Assembly: GCA_019358945.1 (NCBI GenBank)
Contig: JAHHIE010000001.1
Span: 124,001-188,000 of the forward strand
DNA from: Stenomitos rutilans HA7619-LM2
GTDB taxonomy: Bacteria > Cyanobacteriota > Cyanobacteriia > Leptolyngbyales > Leptolyngbyaceae
DNA: 64,000 bases
Direction: 5' to 3'
Below the pieces are notes generated by a model. That model did no database searches and had not been told where the DNA came from. It was given only the letters and a program-made list of their open reading frames with translations. Shown in pieces: positions 37,726 through 46,660 of the stretch. The position numbers were made by a program, and so were the translations under genes. Every line of letters begins with the position of its first letter. Positions within the stretch are counted from its first letter, which is position 1.

Positions 37726-40041
37726 ATGGCTCAAATGAAGCGGCGGGATTTTCTACAACGATCGGGTTTAACGCTGGCGGCTTTAGGAGTTAGTGACTTG
37801 TCGCTAACGTCGATCGCGCAACGGTATCAGCAGGCACTCGCAGCCCCAACGCCGCGCAAACTGGCTTTGTTAGTTGGCATCAATCAGTATCGTTCGATGC
37901 CGCTCTATGGCTGTGTGACGGATGTGGAGTTGCAGCGAGAGTTACTGCGCTATCGCTTCGGCTTTCAGCCCAGTGATATCCTCACGTTAACTGACCAGCA
38001 AGCAACGCGGGAGGCGATCGCGAATGCGTTTGTTGAGCATTTGATCGAGCAAGCGCGACCCGGCGACGTGGTTGTGTTTCACTTCAGTGGTTATGGTGGC
38101 AGGGTGGCGCTGAGTAGTGCGCCCGGTGCCGTGCAGTCCGGCTCGATCATACAGCCGAGTTTGGTAATGGTCGATGAGCCATCCACCCAAAGTGATGGGG
38201 TGGTAAATGATTTATTGGCGGATACGCTGCTGTTGCTGTTGCGATCGCTCCCGACCGATCAAGTCACCACAATTCTAGATATCAGCCATACCGCGCCTGA
38301 CAAACCACTGCAAGGGAACCTTCGTCTTCGTAGTCGCCCCGATATGGTGCCTGCTCAACCCAGTGAGGTGGAGTTGGCATTTCAGGCGTCGCTGTTAAAT
38401 CAAACGAATATCGATCGCGCACGCCTAGCGGTTCAGCGACAGTCTGGGCAGATGCCAGGAGTGGTACTGTCTGCGGCAGGAACCGAGCAGTGGGCAGCCG
38501 AAGCAAAGTGGAGCGGCTTCAGTGCGGGACTGTTTACTTACGCACTCACGCAGCAACTCTGGCAGGCAACTCCCGCAATGGCTCTACGGCTTAGTTTGCG
38601 ACGAGCGACCGAACAGGTATATCAACTGGGCAATGCGATGCAACAGCCCCAACTAAGCGGACAGAAAAGCCAGGAACGACCACTAACGCCTTACCACGCG
38701 CAGCCATTGCCACCTTGGGGTGCGGATGGGGTTGTGGTGAACCTTGAGGATGGTGGTGCCACAGCGCAACTGTGGCTCGGTGGACTAACGGCTGCGGTGC
38801 TGGAGCAGGTTGAGCCAAATGCATTGTTGCGCCTGGTCGATCAATCTGCTCCCGATCGCCCCTCCACGGCTCTAACGTATCTGCAACTGGTATCGCGCAA
38901 CGGGTTAATGGCAAAGGCAAAGGTGTATCCAGGTGCAACAGAGTCTACGCTTCAGGTGGGGCAGTTTGTCCGCGAACAGGTCAGAATGGTGCCTCATACC
39001 GTTGGGCTGACGATCGCCCTCGATACCAACCTGGCACGCATTGAGCGAGTGGATGCCGTCAGTGCCATTTCCGCCATACAGAGGGTGTCTGTGACGATCG
39101 CGGGCGAGCAAGCTGCCGATTACGTGTTCAGCAAAACCCAGACAGTGCAACCTACGCAGATTGCCGCTTTACCTACGACGACGCTGCCTGACGTACTTCC
39201 TACAAAGGCTGCTGTGCAAAGCAGCTACGCACTTTTTTCTCCCGGTCACAGCCCGGTGCCGCATACAACAGGCGATGGGGGTGAAGCCGTCAAAGTTGCA
39301 GTGAAGCGACTGGTGCCCAAACTGCAAACGCTGCTGGCTGCAAAGCTGCTGAACCTGACCGTTAACGAGGGGGCTTCTCAACTAGCGGTACGAGCCACGC
39401 TGTCTGTGCTAACCCCTCCGGCGCGAGGACTTATGCAGCGTGAAACTGCCACGATCGCGCAGCAAACACCAATCCCAAAAATGCTGCCAACCATCCTCAC
39501 GCCTGAAACCTCAAAACTGGTTAGCATTTCTACAGGTAGCCATATTCAGTACCAGCTCGAAAATCACAGCAAGATCCCACTCCATTTTTTGTTGTTGCAT
39601 CTAGACAGCAACGGTGATTTGGTCTTGCTACGTGCGCCCCTTGTTCATACGCCTCCCCTCTCGCCAGAGCCGCCAGCGACAGATGCTCAGCCCGTAAGTG
39701 ATCGCTCACTCAACACGATCGCGCCCGCAGAAACGCTCACACTGCCTCAACCATCTGCCTCCTTTCAGTGGTTAGTCACGGGCTCAGCTGGGTTGGTGAC
39801 GACGTATCTACTCTGTAGCCGTGCCCCCTTTAGCCAAACGATGACGCTACTGGGTGCGCGATCGTCAGATGCGTCCTCTCTTCAAACGTTGTCTAAACCG
39901 CTAGACTTAGTGCAGGCGATCTTTCAAGATTTGCATGATGCGGGCGATCGCTCCACTCTGCCTCCTGGCAATCTTGCCGATAGTTTTGTCCTGGATATGA
40001 GCGCTTGGGCAAGTCTCCGCTTTATCTATCAAATTGCTTGA
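37726..40041 (+). CDS. Tat-exported pseudo-orthocaspase (YS type)
   Basis: 771 residues. A twin-arginine signal (MKRRDFLQRSGLTLAALG) is followed by a caspase-like p20 domain (about residues 44-290; KLALLVGINQY, DVVVFHFSGYGG, TTILDISHTA). The catalytic histidine of HFSGHG is replaced by Y123, and the catalytic cysteine of the DxCHSG motif is S187. Protease activity of the usual kind should therefore be lost. Such YS pseudo-orthocaspases are known mainly from photosynthetic bacteria. The C-terminal 480 residues hold strand-rich domains of unknown role. The start may instead be M4 (37735). Confidence 0.88.
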   Translation: MAQMKRRDFLQRSGLTLAALGVSDLSLTSIAQRYQQALAAPTPRKLALLVGINQYRSMPLYGCVTDVELQRELLRYRFGFQPSDILTLTDQQATREAIANAFVEHLIEQARPGDVVVFHFSGYGGRVALSSAPGAVQSGSIIQPSLVMVDEPSTQSDGVVNDLLADTLLLLLRSLPTDQVTTILDISHTAPDKPLQGNLRLRSRPDMVPAQPSEVELAFQASLLNQTNIDRARLAVQRQSGQMPGVVLSAAGTEQWAAEAKWSGFSAGLFTYALTQQLWQATPAMALRLSLRRATEQVYQLGNAMQQPQLSGQKSQERPLTPYHAQPLPPWGADGVVVNLEDGGATAQLWLGGLTAAVLEQVEPNALLRLVDQSAPDRPSTALTYLQLVSRNGLMAKAKVYPGATESTLQVGQFVREQVRMVPHTVGLTIALDTNLARIERVDAVSAISAIQRVSVTIAGEQAADYVFSKTQTVQPTQIAALPTTTLPDVLPTKAAVQSSYALFSPGHSPVPHTTGDGGEAVKVAVKRLVPKLQTLLAAKLLNLTVNEGASQLAVRATLSVLTPPARGLMQRETATIAQQTPIPKMLPTILTPETSKLVSISTGSHIQYQLENHSKIPLHFLLLHLDSNGDLVLLRAPLVHTPPLSPEPPATDAQPVSDRSLNTIAPAETLTLPQPSASFQWLVTGSAGLVTTYLLCSRAPFSQTMTLLGARSSDASSLQTLSKPLDLVQAIFQDLHDAGDRSTLPPGNLADSFVLDMSAWASLRFIYQIA

Positions 40042-40195
40042 TGAGGCACATCGTTTGATGAGACCGTATTGCAGTCAATGTCAGACAGTCCTTTTGTAGT
40101 CTCTGCGTCATTTCCAAAGCGACTGATCTTCGTACAATGACACCGAATCATCATGCTGGTCACTGAAAAAGCAGCATGAGTGCGAACAGGCTGTC

Positions 40196-41257
40196 ATGAA
40201 TTATTTGGATTTTGGCATTTTTATTCCGATTGCCAACAACGGTTGGATTATATCCAAAGCATCGCAGTACATGCCATCGTTTGATCTCAACAAAGAGATT
40301 ACCTTACGAGCCGAAAAGTATGGCTTTGATTTTGCGTTTTCAATGGTGAAATGGCGCGGCTATGGCGGTGAAATTGAGCATTGGGACTATGCGTTGGAAT
40401 CGTTTAACTTGATGGCAGGCTTGGCGGCTGTCACTAGCACGATCGACCTCTACGCGTCTATAGCCATTCCCACGATTCATCCGGCTGTTGTGGCGAAGAT
40501 GGTCGTCACGATCGACGATATTAGCAAAGGTAGATTTGGCATCAATATTGTCTCCGGCTGGAACAAACTTGAATATGCTCAAATGGGTTTATTAGCGGAT
40601 CATTCCTATTTGTCTTACCGCTATGAATATGCCACTGAATATGTGCAAATTCTCAAAAAGCTGTGGGCAGAAGGTCGCGTTACTTACAAAGGAAAATTCT
40701 TTGAATTAACGGATTGTCTCTGTCAGCCAAAACCCTCCCGCGAGATTCCCATTGTCTGCGCGGGACAGTCCGATCGCGGTATTCAATTCACCGCTGAGTT
40801 GGGGCATTACAACTTTGTCTTAGGCGAACTGGAAACCATCAGCGACATCAATCTGCGCCTCAAACAGAAAGCGAAGGATTGCCAGCGACAGGTAGGTACC
40901 TACGCCCTTTTTACCGTCGTTGCTGCGCCCACCGATGCCGCCGCCGAAGCACGCGTGCAGGAACTGGCCGAAAACGCCGACATTGCTGCTATCCAAGCCT
41001 GGGGCGGCGCTTTAGCTACCGACAAAGACGGCGGCATGTCCAAAGCCATGCAGGCAGAAATGTTCATGGGCATCCCCACGATCGTCGGCTCCTACACCAC
41101 CGTTGCTGCCAAACTCGATCGACTGGCAACCGAAACCACGATCGACGGCATCCTGTTCACCTTCCCTAACTTCGTCGATGACATCACCACCTTTGGCGAA
41201 GCCGTCATGCCCTTGCTGCAATGCCGTCAGAAGGTAAAGTCGGCGATCGCGGCGTGA
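40196..41257 (+). CDS. rutA: Pyrimidine monooxygenase RutA
   Basis: FMN-dependent, luciferase-fold monooxygenase that opens the uracil ring between N3 and C4. The 353 residues align with the E. coli enzyme as I recall it: FGIFIPIANNGWIISKASQYMPSF, FAFSMVKWRGYGG, ESFNLMAGLAAVTS, GRFGINIVSGW and, near the C-terminus, VGSYTTVAAKLD and ETFG-like TFGEAVMPLLQCR. RutA needs reduced FMN from a reductase (RutF), which is not encoded in this window. rutC and rutB follow on the same strand. Confidence 0.9.
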   Translation: MNYLDFGIFIPIANNGWIISKASQYMPSFDLNKEITLRAEKYGFDFAFSMVKWRGYGGEIEHWDYALESFNLMAGLAAVTSTIDLYASIAIPTIHPAVVAKMVVTIDDISKGRFGINIVSGWNKLEYAQMGLLADHSYLSYRYEYATEYVQILKKLWAEGRVTYKGKFFELTDCLCQPKPSREIPIVCAGQSDRGIQFTAELGHYNFVLGELETISDINLRLKQKAKDCQRQVGTYALFTVVAAPTDAAAEARVQELAENADIAAIQAWGGALATDKDGGMSKAMQAEMFMGIPTIVGSYTTVAAKLDRLATETTIDGILFTFPNFVDDITTFGEAVMPLLQCRQKVKSAIAA

Positions 41258-41367
41258 ACAGAAAGGAGGCAAAAGGATGAGGGATGAAGGATAAAAAGCT
41301 GACCGCTGACTGCTAACCGCCGAACTCAAAATTTAGAACTCAAAACTCAAAACTCTCCCCCTCCCTC

Positions 41368-41757
41368 ATGCCTGGAACCCCTATCACCCCTGAAGGCTCT
41401 CCCCCTCCCCTTGCCCCTTACTCGCCCGGAATGCTGGCAGCGGGCGAAGCACTCTACGTCTCTGGTACGCTGTCACTGGATGCGGATGGCAAGCTAGTGG
41501 GTGAGGGCGATGCGACGGCGCAAACTCGTCAGGTGTTGGAATCGATCAAGAGCGTGATTGCGGCAGCAGGGGGCACAATGGCGGATGTCACCTTCAACAT
41601 GATTTTTCTGAAGGATTTTGCCGACTATCCCAAAATGAATGCAGTATACACCGAGTATTTTCCCAGTCCATGCCCTGCCCGCTATTGCATTCGCGCTGAT
41701 CTGGTCAAGCCAGAATTTTTGGTCGAAATTGCGTCGATCGCGCACATTGTTCGGTGA
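41368..41757 (+). CDS. rutC: RutC, RidA-family aminoacrylate deaminase
   Basis: 129 residues of the YjgF/YER057c/RidA family. [22 protein letters not shown] and the C-terminal [26 protein letters not shown] match RutC rather than general RidA. In the Rut pathway it acts on 3-aminoacrylate. It lies between rutA and rutB, with repeat arrays in both gaps (41290-41360 and 41759-41920). Confidence 0.88.
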   Translation: MPGTPITPEGSPPPLAPYSPGMLAAGEALYVSGTLSLDADGKLVGEGDATAQTRQVLESIKSVIAAAGGTMADVTFNMIFLKDFADYPKMNAVYTEYFPSPCPARYCIRADLVKPEFLVEIASIAHIVR

Positions 41758-41956
41758 GGCAGAAGGCAGAAGGTAAAAGGCAGAAGAAGTTGTTGGTTGT
41801 TAGAAGAAAGATGACGGCTGACGGCTGATAGCTCTTTAACTCAAAACTTCTACGCTGACTGCTTAAACATGAAAGGCAGAGGACAGAAGTCAGGAGTTAG
41901 GAGTCAGGAGTTGGAGAAACGCGGAAAGCTCATACCATTACCTTCATAGGGCTAAA

Positions 41957-42673
41957 ATGTCATCACTAATTACCATTCCGGCTAAACCAGAGGCGATCGC
42001 CATCAATCCCCGTGAAACGGCGGTGATCGTGGTTGATATGCAAAATGCCTATGCGTCAAAGGGCGGCTATTTAGACATCCTGGGCGTTGATCTATCGGGT
42101 GTGGCAGCGGTGGTGGAGGCGATTCAGGGGACGATCGTGGCTTCTCGTCGTGCGGGGATGCAAATTGTGTTTCTGCAAAATGGATGGAGCGCCAGTTTGC
42201 ATGAAGCGGGTTCGCCTGCTTCGCCCCACTGGCACAAGTCTAATGCGATGCGGCTGATGCGCGAGAATCCCGATTTGCAAGGCAAACTCACCATCAAAGG
42301 CACCTGGGACTACGACTTTATCGATGCCATTCAGCCGCAGCCGGAGGATTACATTTTGCAGAAACCCCGTTACAGCGGTTTTTTTGGCACCAATCTGGAT
42401 ATGCTTTTGCGCGGCAACGGCATTCGCAATTTAGTCTTTGCGGGTGTGGCAACCAACGTCTGTGTCGAATCAACGCTACGGGATGCGTTCTTTTTGGAGT
42501 ACTTTGCGATCGTCCTTGCCGACGCGACTCACCACATCGGTTCCTCAGCCATTCAGGAAGCAACCCTTTTCAATATTGAAAAATTCTTTGGCTGGGTGAC
42601 AACGACGCAGGATTATTTAGGCGCACTCAACAACCTGGCAGGCGAAAGCCTCCAGCCGCAAGTCATTACCTGA
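41957..42673 (+). CDS. rutB: Ureidoacrylate amidohydrolase RutB
   Basis: Isochorismatase-fold cysteine hydrolase of 238 residues that splits (peroxy)ureidoacrylate to aminoacrylate and carbamate. The catalytic triad is visible: D27 in VVDMQNAY, K136 in LQKPRYSGFF and C169 in GVATNVCVEST. The LDILGVDLSG stretch near the start is RutB-like. Together with rutA and rutC it gives the three core steps of uracil breakdown to 3-hydroxypropionate precursors and nitrogen. Confidence 0.9.
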   Translation: MSSLITIPAKPEAIAINPRETAVIVVDMQNAYASKGGYLDILGVDLSGVAAVVEAIQGTIVASRRAGMQIVFLQNGWSASLHEAGSPASPHWHKSNAMRLMRENPDLQGKLTIKGTWDYDFIDAIQPQPEDYILQKPRYSGFFGTNLDMLLRGNGIRNLVFAGVATNVCVESTLRDAFFLEYFAIVLADATHHIGSSAIQEATLFNIEKFFGWVTTTQDYLGALNNLAGESLQPQVIT

Positions 42674-42733
42674 GAGGGCAAAACTATTTATCCTTCTGCC
42701 CTAATATCTCAATCCATCCCAACCCAAATGAGA

Positions 42734-43717
42734 CTACGCTCCCAACCAGCGAGCGGCATCCTTGGCATGATAGGTCAGAATCATATCGGCTCCAGCCCGC
42801 TTGAAGCCCGTTAAGGTTTCCAGAACGACACGCTGTTCGTCAATCCAATCATTAAGGGCAGCAGCTTTGACCATAGAGTATTCGCCAGAGACGTTGTAGG
42901 CGGCCACGGGTAGGTTGGTCGCTTCTTTGACGCGCCAGATGATATCCATGTACGCCAGAGCGGGCTTCACCATCAGCATGTCTGCCCCTTCGGCGATGTC
43001 CAGCTCAATCTCTTTAATGGCTTCACGAGCGTTGCCAGGATCCATCTGGTAGGTGCGCCGATCGCCAAACTGAGGAGCAGAATCGGCAGCATCGCGGAAG
43101 GGTCCATAGTACGCTGAGGCATACTTCGCCGCGTAGGACATGATGGGCGTATCTTCAAAGCCTGCCTCATCCAGCCCTGTCCGAATCGCCTGCACAAAGC
43201 CATCCATCATGCCAGACGGTGCGATGATATCGGCTCCTGCTTGCGCCTGAGAAACGGCTGTTTTCTTGAGGAGTTCCAGGGTAGGATCGTTCAGCACCCG
43301 CCCAGTCAAGTCGCCCACTTCCAGATAGCCGCAGTGACCATGAGAGGTGTATTCGCAAAGGCAGGTATCCGCCATCACGATCAAGTCGGGAACCGCTTGT
43401 TTAACCGCTGTTGCTGCTTTCTGCACAATGCCGTGATCGTGCCATGCTCCCGTCGCGTCCATATCTTTATCGGCTGGGATGCCAAACAGAATGATCGCGG
43501 GAATGCCCAGGTCGTAGACTTCCTTCGCTTCTTCCACAATTTTGTCGATCGACAACTGAAAGACTCCCGGCATCGATCGCACTTCTTTGGCAAACCCATC
43601 ACCCGGTACCGCAAAGAGGGGATAGATGAGATCGCTTGTAGTCAACACGGTTTCGCGCACCATCCGACGAAGCTGAGGGTGGTTGCGGAGACGACGGGGA
43701 CGCTGGTTTGGAAACAT
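42734..43717 (-). CDS. hemB: Delta-aminolevulinic acid dehydratase (porphobilinogen synthase)
   Basis: Joins two 5-aminolevulinate molecules to porphobilinogen in haem, chlorophyll and bilin synthesis. 327 residues, full length. Schiff-base lysines K198 ([14 protein letters not shown]) and K251 ([12 protein letters not shown]) are present. The metal loop [14 protein letters not shown] carries three cysteines (C119, C121, C129), as in zinc-type enzymes. It is convergent with rutB (60-bp gap). Confidence 0.96.
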   Translation of the reverse strand: MFPNQRPRRLRNHPQLRRMVRETVLTTSDLIYPLFAVPGDGFAKEVRSMPGVFQLSIDKIVEEAKEVYDLGIPAIILFGIPADKDMDATGAWHDHGIVQKAATAVKQAVPDLIVMADTCLCEYTSHGHCGYLEVGDLTGRVLNDPTLELLKKTAVSQAQAGADIIAPSGMMDGFVQAIRTGLDEAGFEDTPIMSYAAKYASAYYGPFRDAADSAPQFGDRRTYQMDPGNAREAIKEIELDIAEGADMLMVKPALAYMDIIWRVKEATNLPVAAYNVSGEYSMVKAAALNDWIDEQRVVLETLTGFKRAGADMILTYHAKDAARWLGA

Positions 43718-44039
43718 AGGAGTGATGCGGCGAGAGGACGGTATGAATAGCGATCAGCGATCAGCAGCGAATGTTTGAATATGAAGTGGGTCGCTGAGGG
43801 TTCAATGATGTGCCAAAAGCGTATGAAACTCAAAGTGGATGAAACTCAAGCTGAACGCTGACGGCTTTAAAAGTCTAAAACGTTCTGTGGCCCCTTACTC
43901 ACGTCTTTCGTTACGTTGTGTTGCAAATGTCAGTTGGTAATGAGGAAGCGGTTTAGGTTCTGTTTTATGTAGCAGGCGTTAAGAAGCTTGGAAATTTCCT
44001 TGCTTCCCCTACTCCCCACTCCCTACTTCCTCCCATCGC
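43718..44039. other. Intergenic region with degenerate repeats
   Basis: A 320-bp region upstream of hemB (leftward). It holds GATCAGCGATCAGC-type heptamer remnants at about 43750-43765, AACTCAAG/AACTCAAAG remnants near 43825-43855 and CTTCCCCTACTCCCC units near 44003. No gene was seen. Confidence 0.5.
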
Positions 44040-44423
44040 ATGACTCCAGAACAAGCGGTGCTTGCTGCCAATGAGACGTTTTATCGATCGTTTGAGAAGA
44101 AAGATCTTGAGGCGATGACGGCTGTGTGGTCGCAGGGGACGAGTAGCGTGTGCATTCACCCAGGACGAAAGGCGATTTGTGGATGGGACGGGATTCGATC
44201 GTCGTGGGAAACAATTTTTCGCAATACCAGCTATCTGGAAATTGAGACCGAGATTGTGCGTATTGAGGTGAACGGCGATCTTGCTTACGTGGTGCTGGTG
44301 GAAACGGTGCTGCAAGTGACAGGTAAGCGCCAGAACAAAGCACAATCAGTGGCTACGAACATCTTTGAACGCCTGGGGCAGAAATGGTATTTGGTGCACC
44401 ATCACGGTAGTCCGTTGATATAG
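44040..44423 (+). CDS. SnoaL/NTF2-like protein
   Basis: 127 residues with the cone-shaped alpha+beta barrel pattern of the SnoaL-like/nuclear transport factor 2 family (DUF4440 type): ETFYRSFEKKDLEAMTAVWSQG, IRSSWETIFRNT and a final WYLVHHHGSPL. Small members of this family are common in cyanobacteria without known substrate. Intact. Confidence 0.85.
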   Translation: MTPEQAVLAANETFYRSFEKKDLEAMTAVWSQGTSSVCIHPGRKAICGWDGIRSSWETIFRNTSYLEIETEIVRIEVNGDLAYVVLVETVLQVTGKRQNKAQSVATNIFERLGQKWYLVHHHGSPLI

Positions 44424-44488
44424 GGTAGCTATCAGCGTTCAGCGTTCAGCGTTAAAGTCTTAGGCTGACGGCTGACCGCTCTCTTACC

Positions 44489-45202
44489 TCAAAACTCTCT
44501 CACCGATGGCTTACCGTCCTTCACTTCACCGACCATGATCAGGCTGGCGACACCGACAAATAAACCATTTTCGAGTACGCCAGGAATATTGTTGAGGGTT
44601 TTCTCCAGTGCGGCGGGATTGTCGATGCCACTGTCAAATTTCACGTCGATGACAAAGTTGCCCTGATCGGTGATGACAGGCCCAGCTTTCTTCACGCCCA
44701 TGCGGAGTTGGGGTTTGCCGCCTAAAGCCACGATCGCCTTCATCACAGGACTCATTGCCATTGGAATCACTTCTACAGGCAACAGAAAAGTGGTGCCCAG
44801 CTTATCGACTAATTTGCCGCTATCAACTACCACAATGAACTGATCGGCAAATCCATCCACGATCTTTTCCTGCGTATGCGCCGCACCACCGCCTTTAATC
44901 AAATTCTTTTGTGGATCGACTTCATCAGCACCATCGATCGCCACATCAATGCGATCGATTTCATCCAGCGTTGTGAGGGGAATGCCATTTTCTTTCGCCA
45001 GCACGATCGCCTGAAACGATGTTGTCACGCCTTTAATGTCCTTCAGGTCGCCACGCTTGAGCCGATCGCCTAACGCTTGAATGGCAAAGGCTGTCGTTGA
45101 CCCAGTTCCCAGTCCTACAATGGAACCAGACTGCACTCGCGCTGCGGCAGCTTCGCCAACCTGCTTTTTTGATAATGTTGTCGGGTCAAGTTCGGTACTC
45201 AT
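44489..45202 (-). CDS. rpiA: Ribose-5-phosphate isomerase A
   Basis: Interconverts ribose 5-phosphate and ribulose 5-phosphate in the Calvin cycle and pentose phosphate pathway. 237 residues; [29 protein letters not shown] and the catalytic region are intact. The last residues REF and the stop TGA are read from GAGTTTTGA, a unit of the ACTCAAA heptamer array that begins right here, so the repeat has replaced the native end of the gene. Confidence 0.95.
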   Translation of the reverse strand: MSTELDPTTLSKKQVGEAAAARVQSGSIVGLGTGSTTAFAIQALGDRLKRGDLKDIKGVTTSFQAIVLAKENGIPLTTLDEIDRIDVAIDGADEVDPQKNLIKGGGAAHTQEKIVDGFADQFIVVVDSGKLVDKLGTTFLLPVEVIPMAMSPVMKAIVALGGKPQLRMGVKKAGPVITDQGNFVIDVKFDSGIDNPAALEKTLNNIPGVLENGLFVGVASLIMVGEVKDGKPSVREF

Positions 45203-45426
45203 AACGGCATTGTGGAAGGGGGTAGTTGTTAGAAAGGCTAAGGGCTAAAGGATGAAGGCTAAAGGATGAAGGCTAAAAATTGAATGAGTGCGGAAGCTAG
45301 GATGCAGAAGCCATCGTTAGAATTCAAAACTCAGAACTCAAAACTAATCCTTTAGCCTTTGTCCCTTATCCTTTTATCCTCTCCCCTCACCTCCAAGCAA
45401 GTCTACTATCGATGGGCGATCTTCCT

Positions 45427-46425
45427 ATGAGTTGGCACGAAGATTTTTCTGAGGCAGACTATCAGTACTACTGGCATCTGCCACCCGAAGCACGCAGCGA
45501 GATGCTGGCGGATGAGCAGATTGGCGAATCTCTCAAGGCGTTGTTGCTTTACCAGCAGGGACGACAGGCGTTAGAGAGCAATGATGTGAACACTGCGATC
45601 GCCTGCTTTGTGGAGGTGCTAGCGCTCAAGCCGGGTTGGCACGATGGCTGGGCAGGACATGCTGCCGCGCTCATCAAAGCAGGTGAACACGAAGGCGCGA
45701 TCGCCAGTTGCACGCGGGCTTTGGAATTAGCACCAGAGCATGCAGAAGCCTGGAGTCTGCAAGGTATAGCGCTCTCTCGCCTGGGACGGTACGAAGCATC
45801 AGCGAACAGTTGCGATCGCGCCTTGGAGCTACAGCCCGACGACCAGCAAGCCTGGAGTACGCTCAGCGATGCGTTGAATCATCAAGGACGCTACACCGAA
45901 GCCGTCGTTAGCTATGACAAAGCGTTGGCACTAAGCTCGGATGCCCCTTTTCTTTGGGGACATCGGGGCACAGCACTGCAAAAGTTGGGTCGTTACGAGG
46001 AAGCGATCGCCAGCTACGACAAGCTCTTACAGGCAGAGCCAACCCGCTACAAGCTCTGGCATCTGCGTGGTCTGGCAATGCGAAAGCTACGTCGCTTTGA
46101 TGCTGCGATCGCCAGCTTTGACGAAGCACTCACCCATCAACCAGATTTCTACCCAGCAATCCGCAGCAAGCTATTTACCTTGTTCCAAGCAGGGCAATTA
46201 TGGCGCTATGTTATGGGCGACAAAACACTCGCTGAACGGGGCAACTTGATGAACGACCTACGGCATGTGCTGGATTCTGTCGTCAAAACGAAACTACCAA
46301 CGCTCGTGGTCATCGCACTGGTTGTGCTTTCCAGTACCCATAGTCGGGTTACAGCGCTAGCGATCGCAGGCGTGTTTCTGCTCATTGCCGCGATCGGCGA
46401 TCTCATCGCTGAGTCACAGAGGTAG
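45427..46425 (+). CDS. TPR protein with C-terminal membrane segments
   Basis: 332 residues from ATG 45427 (an upstream ATG at 45412 is possible). About six consecutive TPR units occupy residues 45-255, with canonical GRYEEAIASYDKLLQAEPTRYKLWHLRG-type repeats. The C-terminus has two hydrophobic helices (LPTLVVIALVVLSS and VTALAIAGVFLLIAAIGDLI), so the TPR domain is probably tethered to a membrane on the cytoplasmic side. Protein partner unknown. Confidence 0.8.
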   Translation: MSWHEDFSEADYQYYWHLPPEARSEMLADEQIGESLKALLLYQQGRQALESNDVNTAIACFVEVLALKPGWHDGWAGHAAALIKAGEHEGAIASCTRALELAPEHAEAWSLQGIALSRLGRYEASANSCDRALELQPDDQQAWSTLSDALNHQGRYTEAVVSYDKALALSSDAPFLWGHRGTALQKLGRYEEAIASYDKLLQAEPTRYKLWHLRGLAMRKLRRFDAAIASFDEALTHQPDFYPAIRSKLFTLFQAGQLWRYVMGDKTLAERGNLMNDLRHVLDSVVKTKLPTLVVIALVVLSSTHSRVTALAIAGVFLLIAAIGDLIAESQR

Positions 46426-46435
46426 CGGTTTTTGA

Positions 46436-46653
46436 AGGCAGAGGGCAGAAGGTAGAGGGCACAGAAGGGGCAGGGGAAGCAGAGGAAGCAAGGGAAGCGG
46501 AGGGAGCAGCACTAACTCAAAACTTCTACGCTGACCGCTGATAGCTGATAGCTCTTTCGCTCAAAACTCAAAACTTCTACACCCACCGCTGACGGCTCTT
46601 TCACTCAAAACTCAAAACTCAAAACTTCTACACCGACCGCTGCTCGCTGAAAA
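46436..46653. repeat. Repeat array with composite modules
   Basis: GCAGAAG and GGGGAAGCAG units, then three rounds of [CTCAAAACTTCTACRC-CGACCGCTGATAGCTCTTT]-like modules and ACTCAAA arrays. The same module recurs at 29935-30060 (opposite strand) and 41819-41865. Confidence 0.85.
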
Positions 46654-46660
46654 TTTAACG

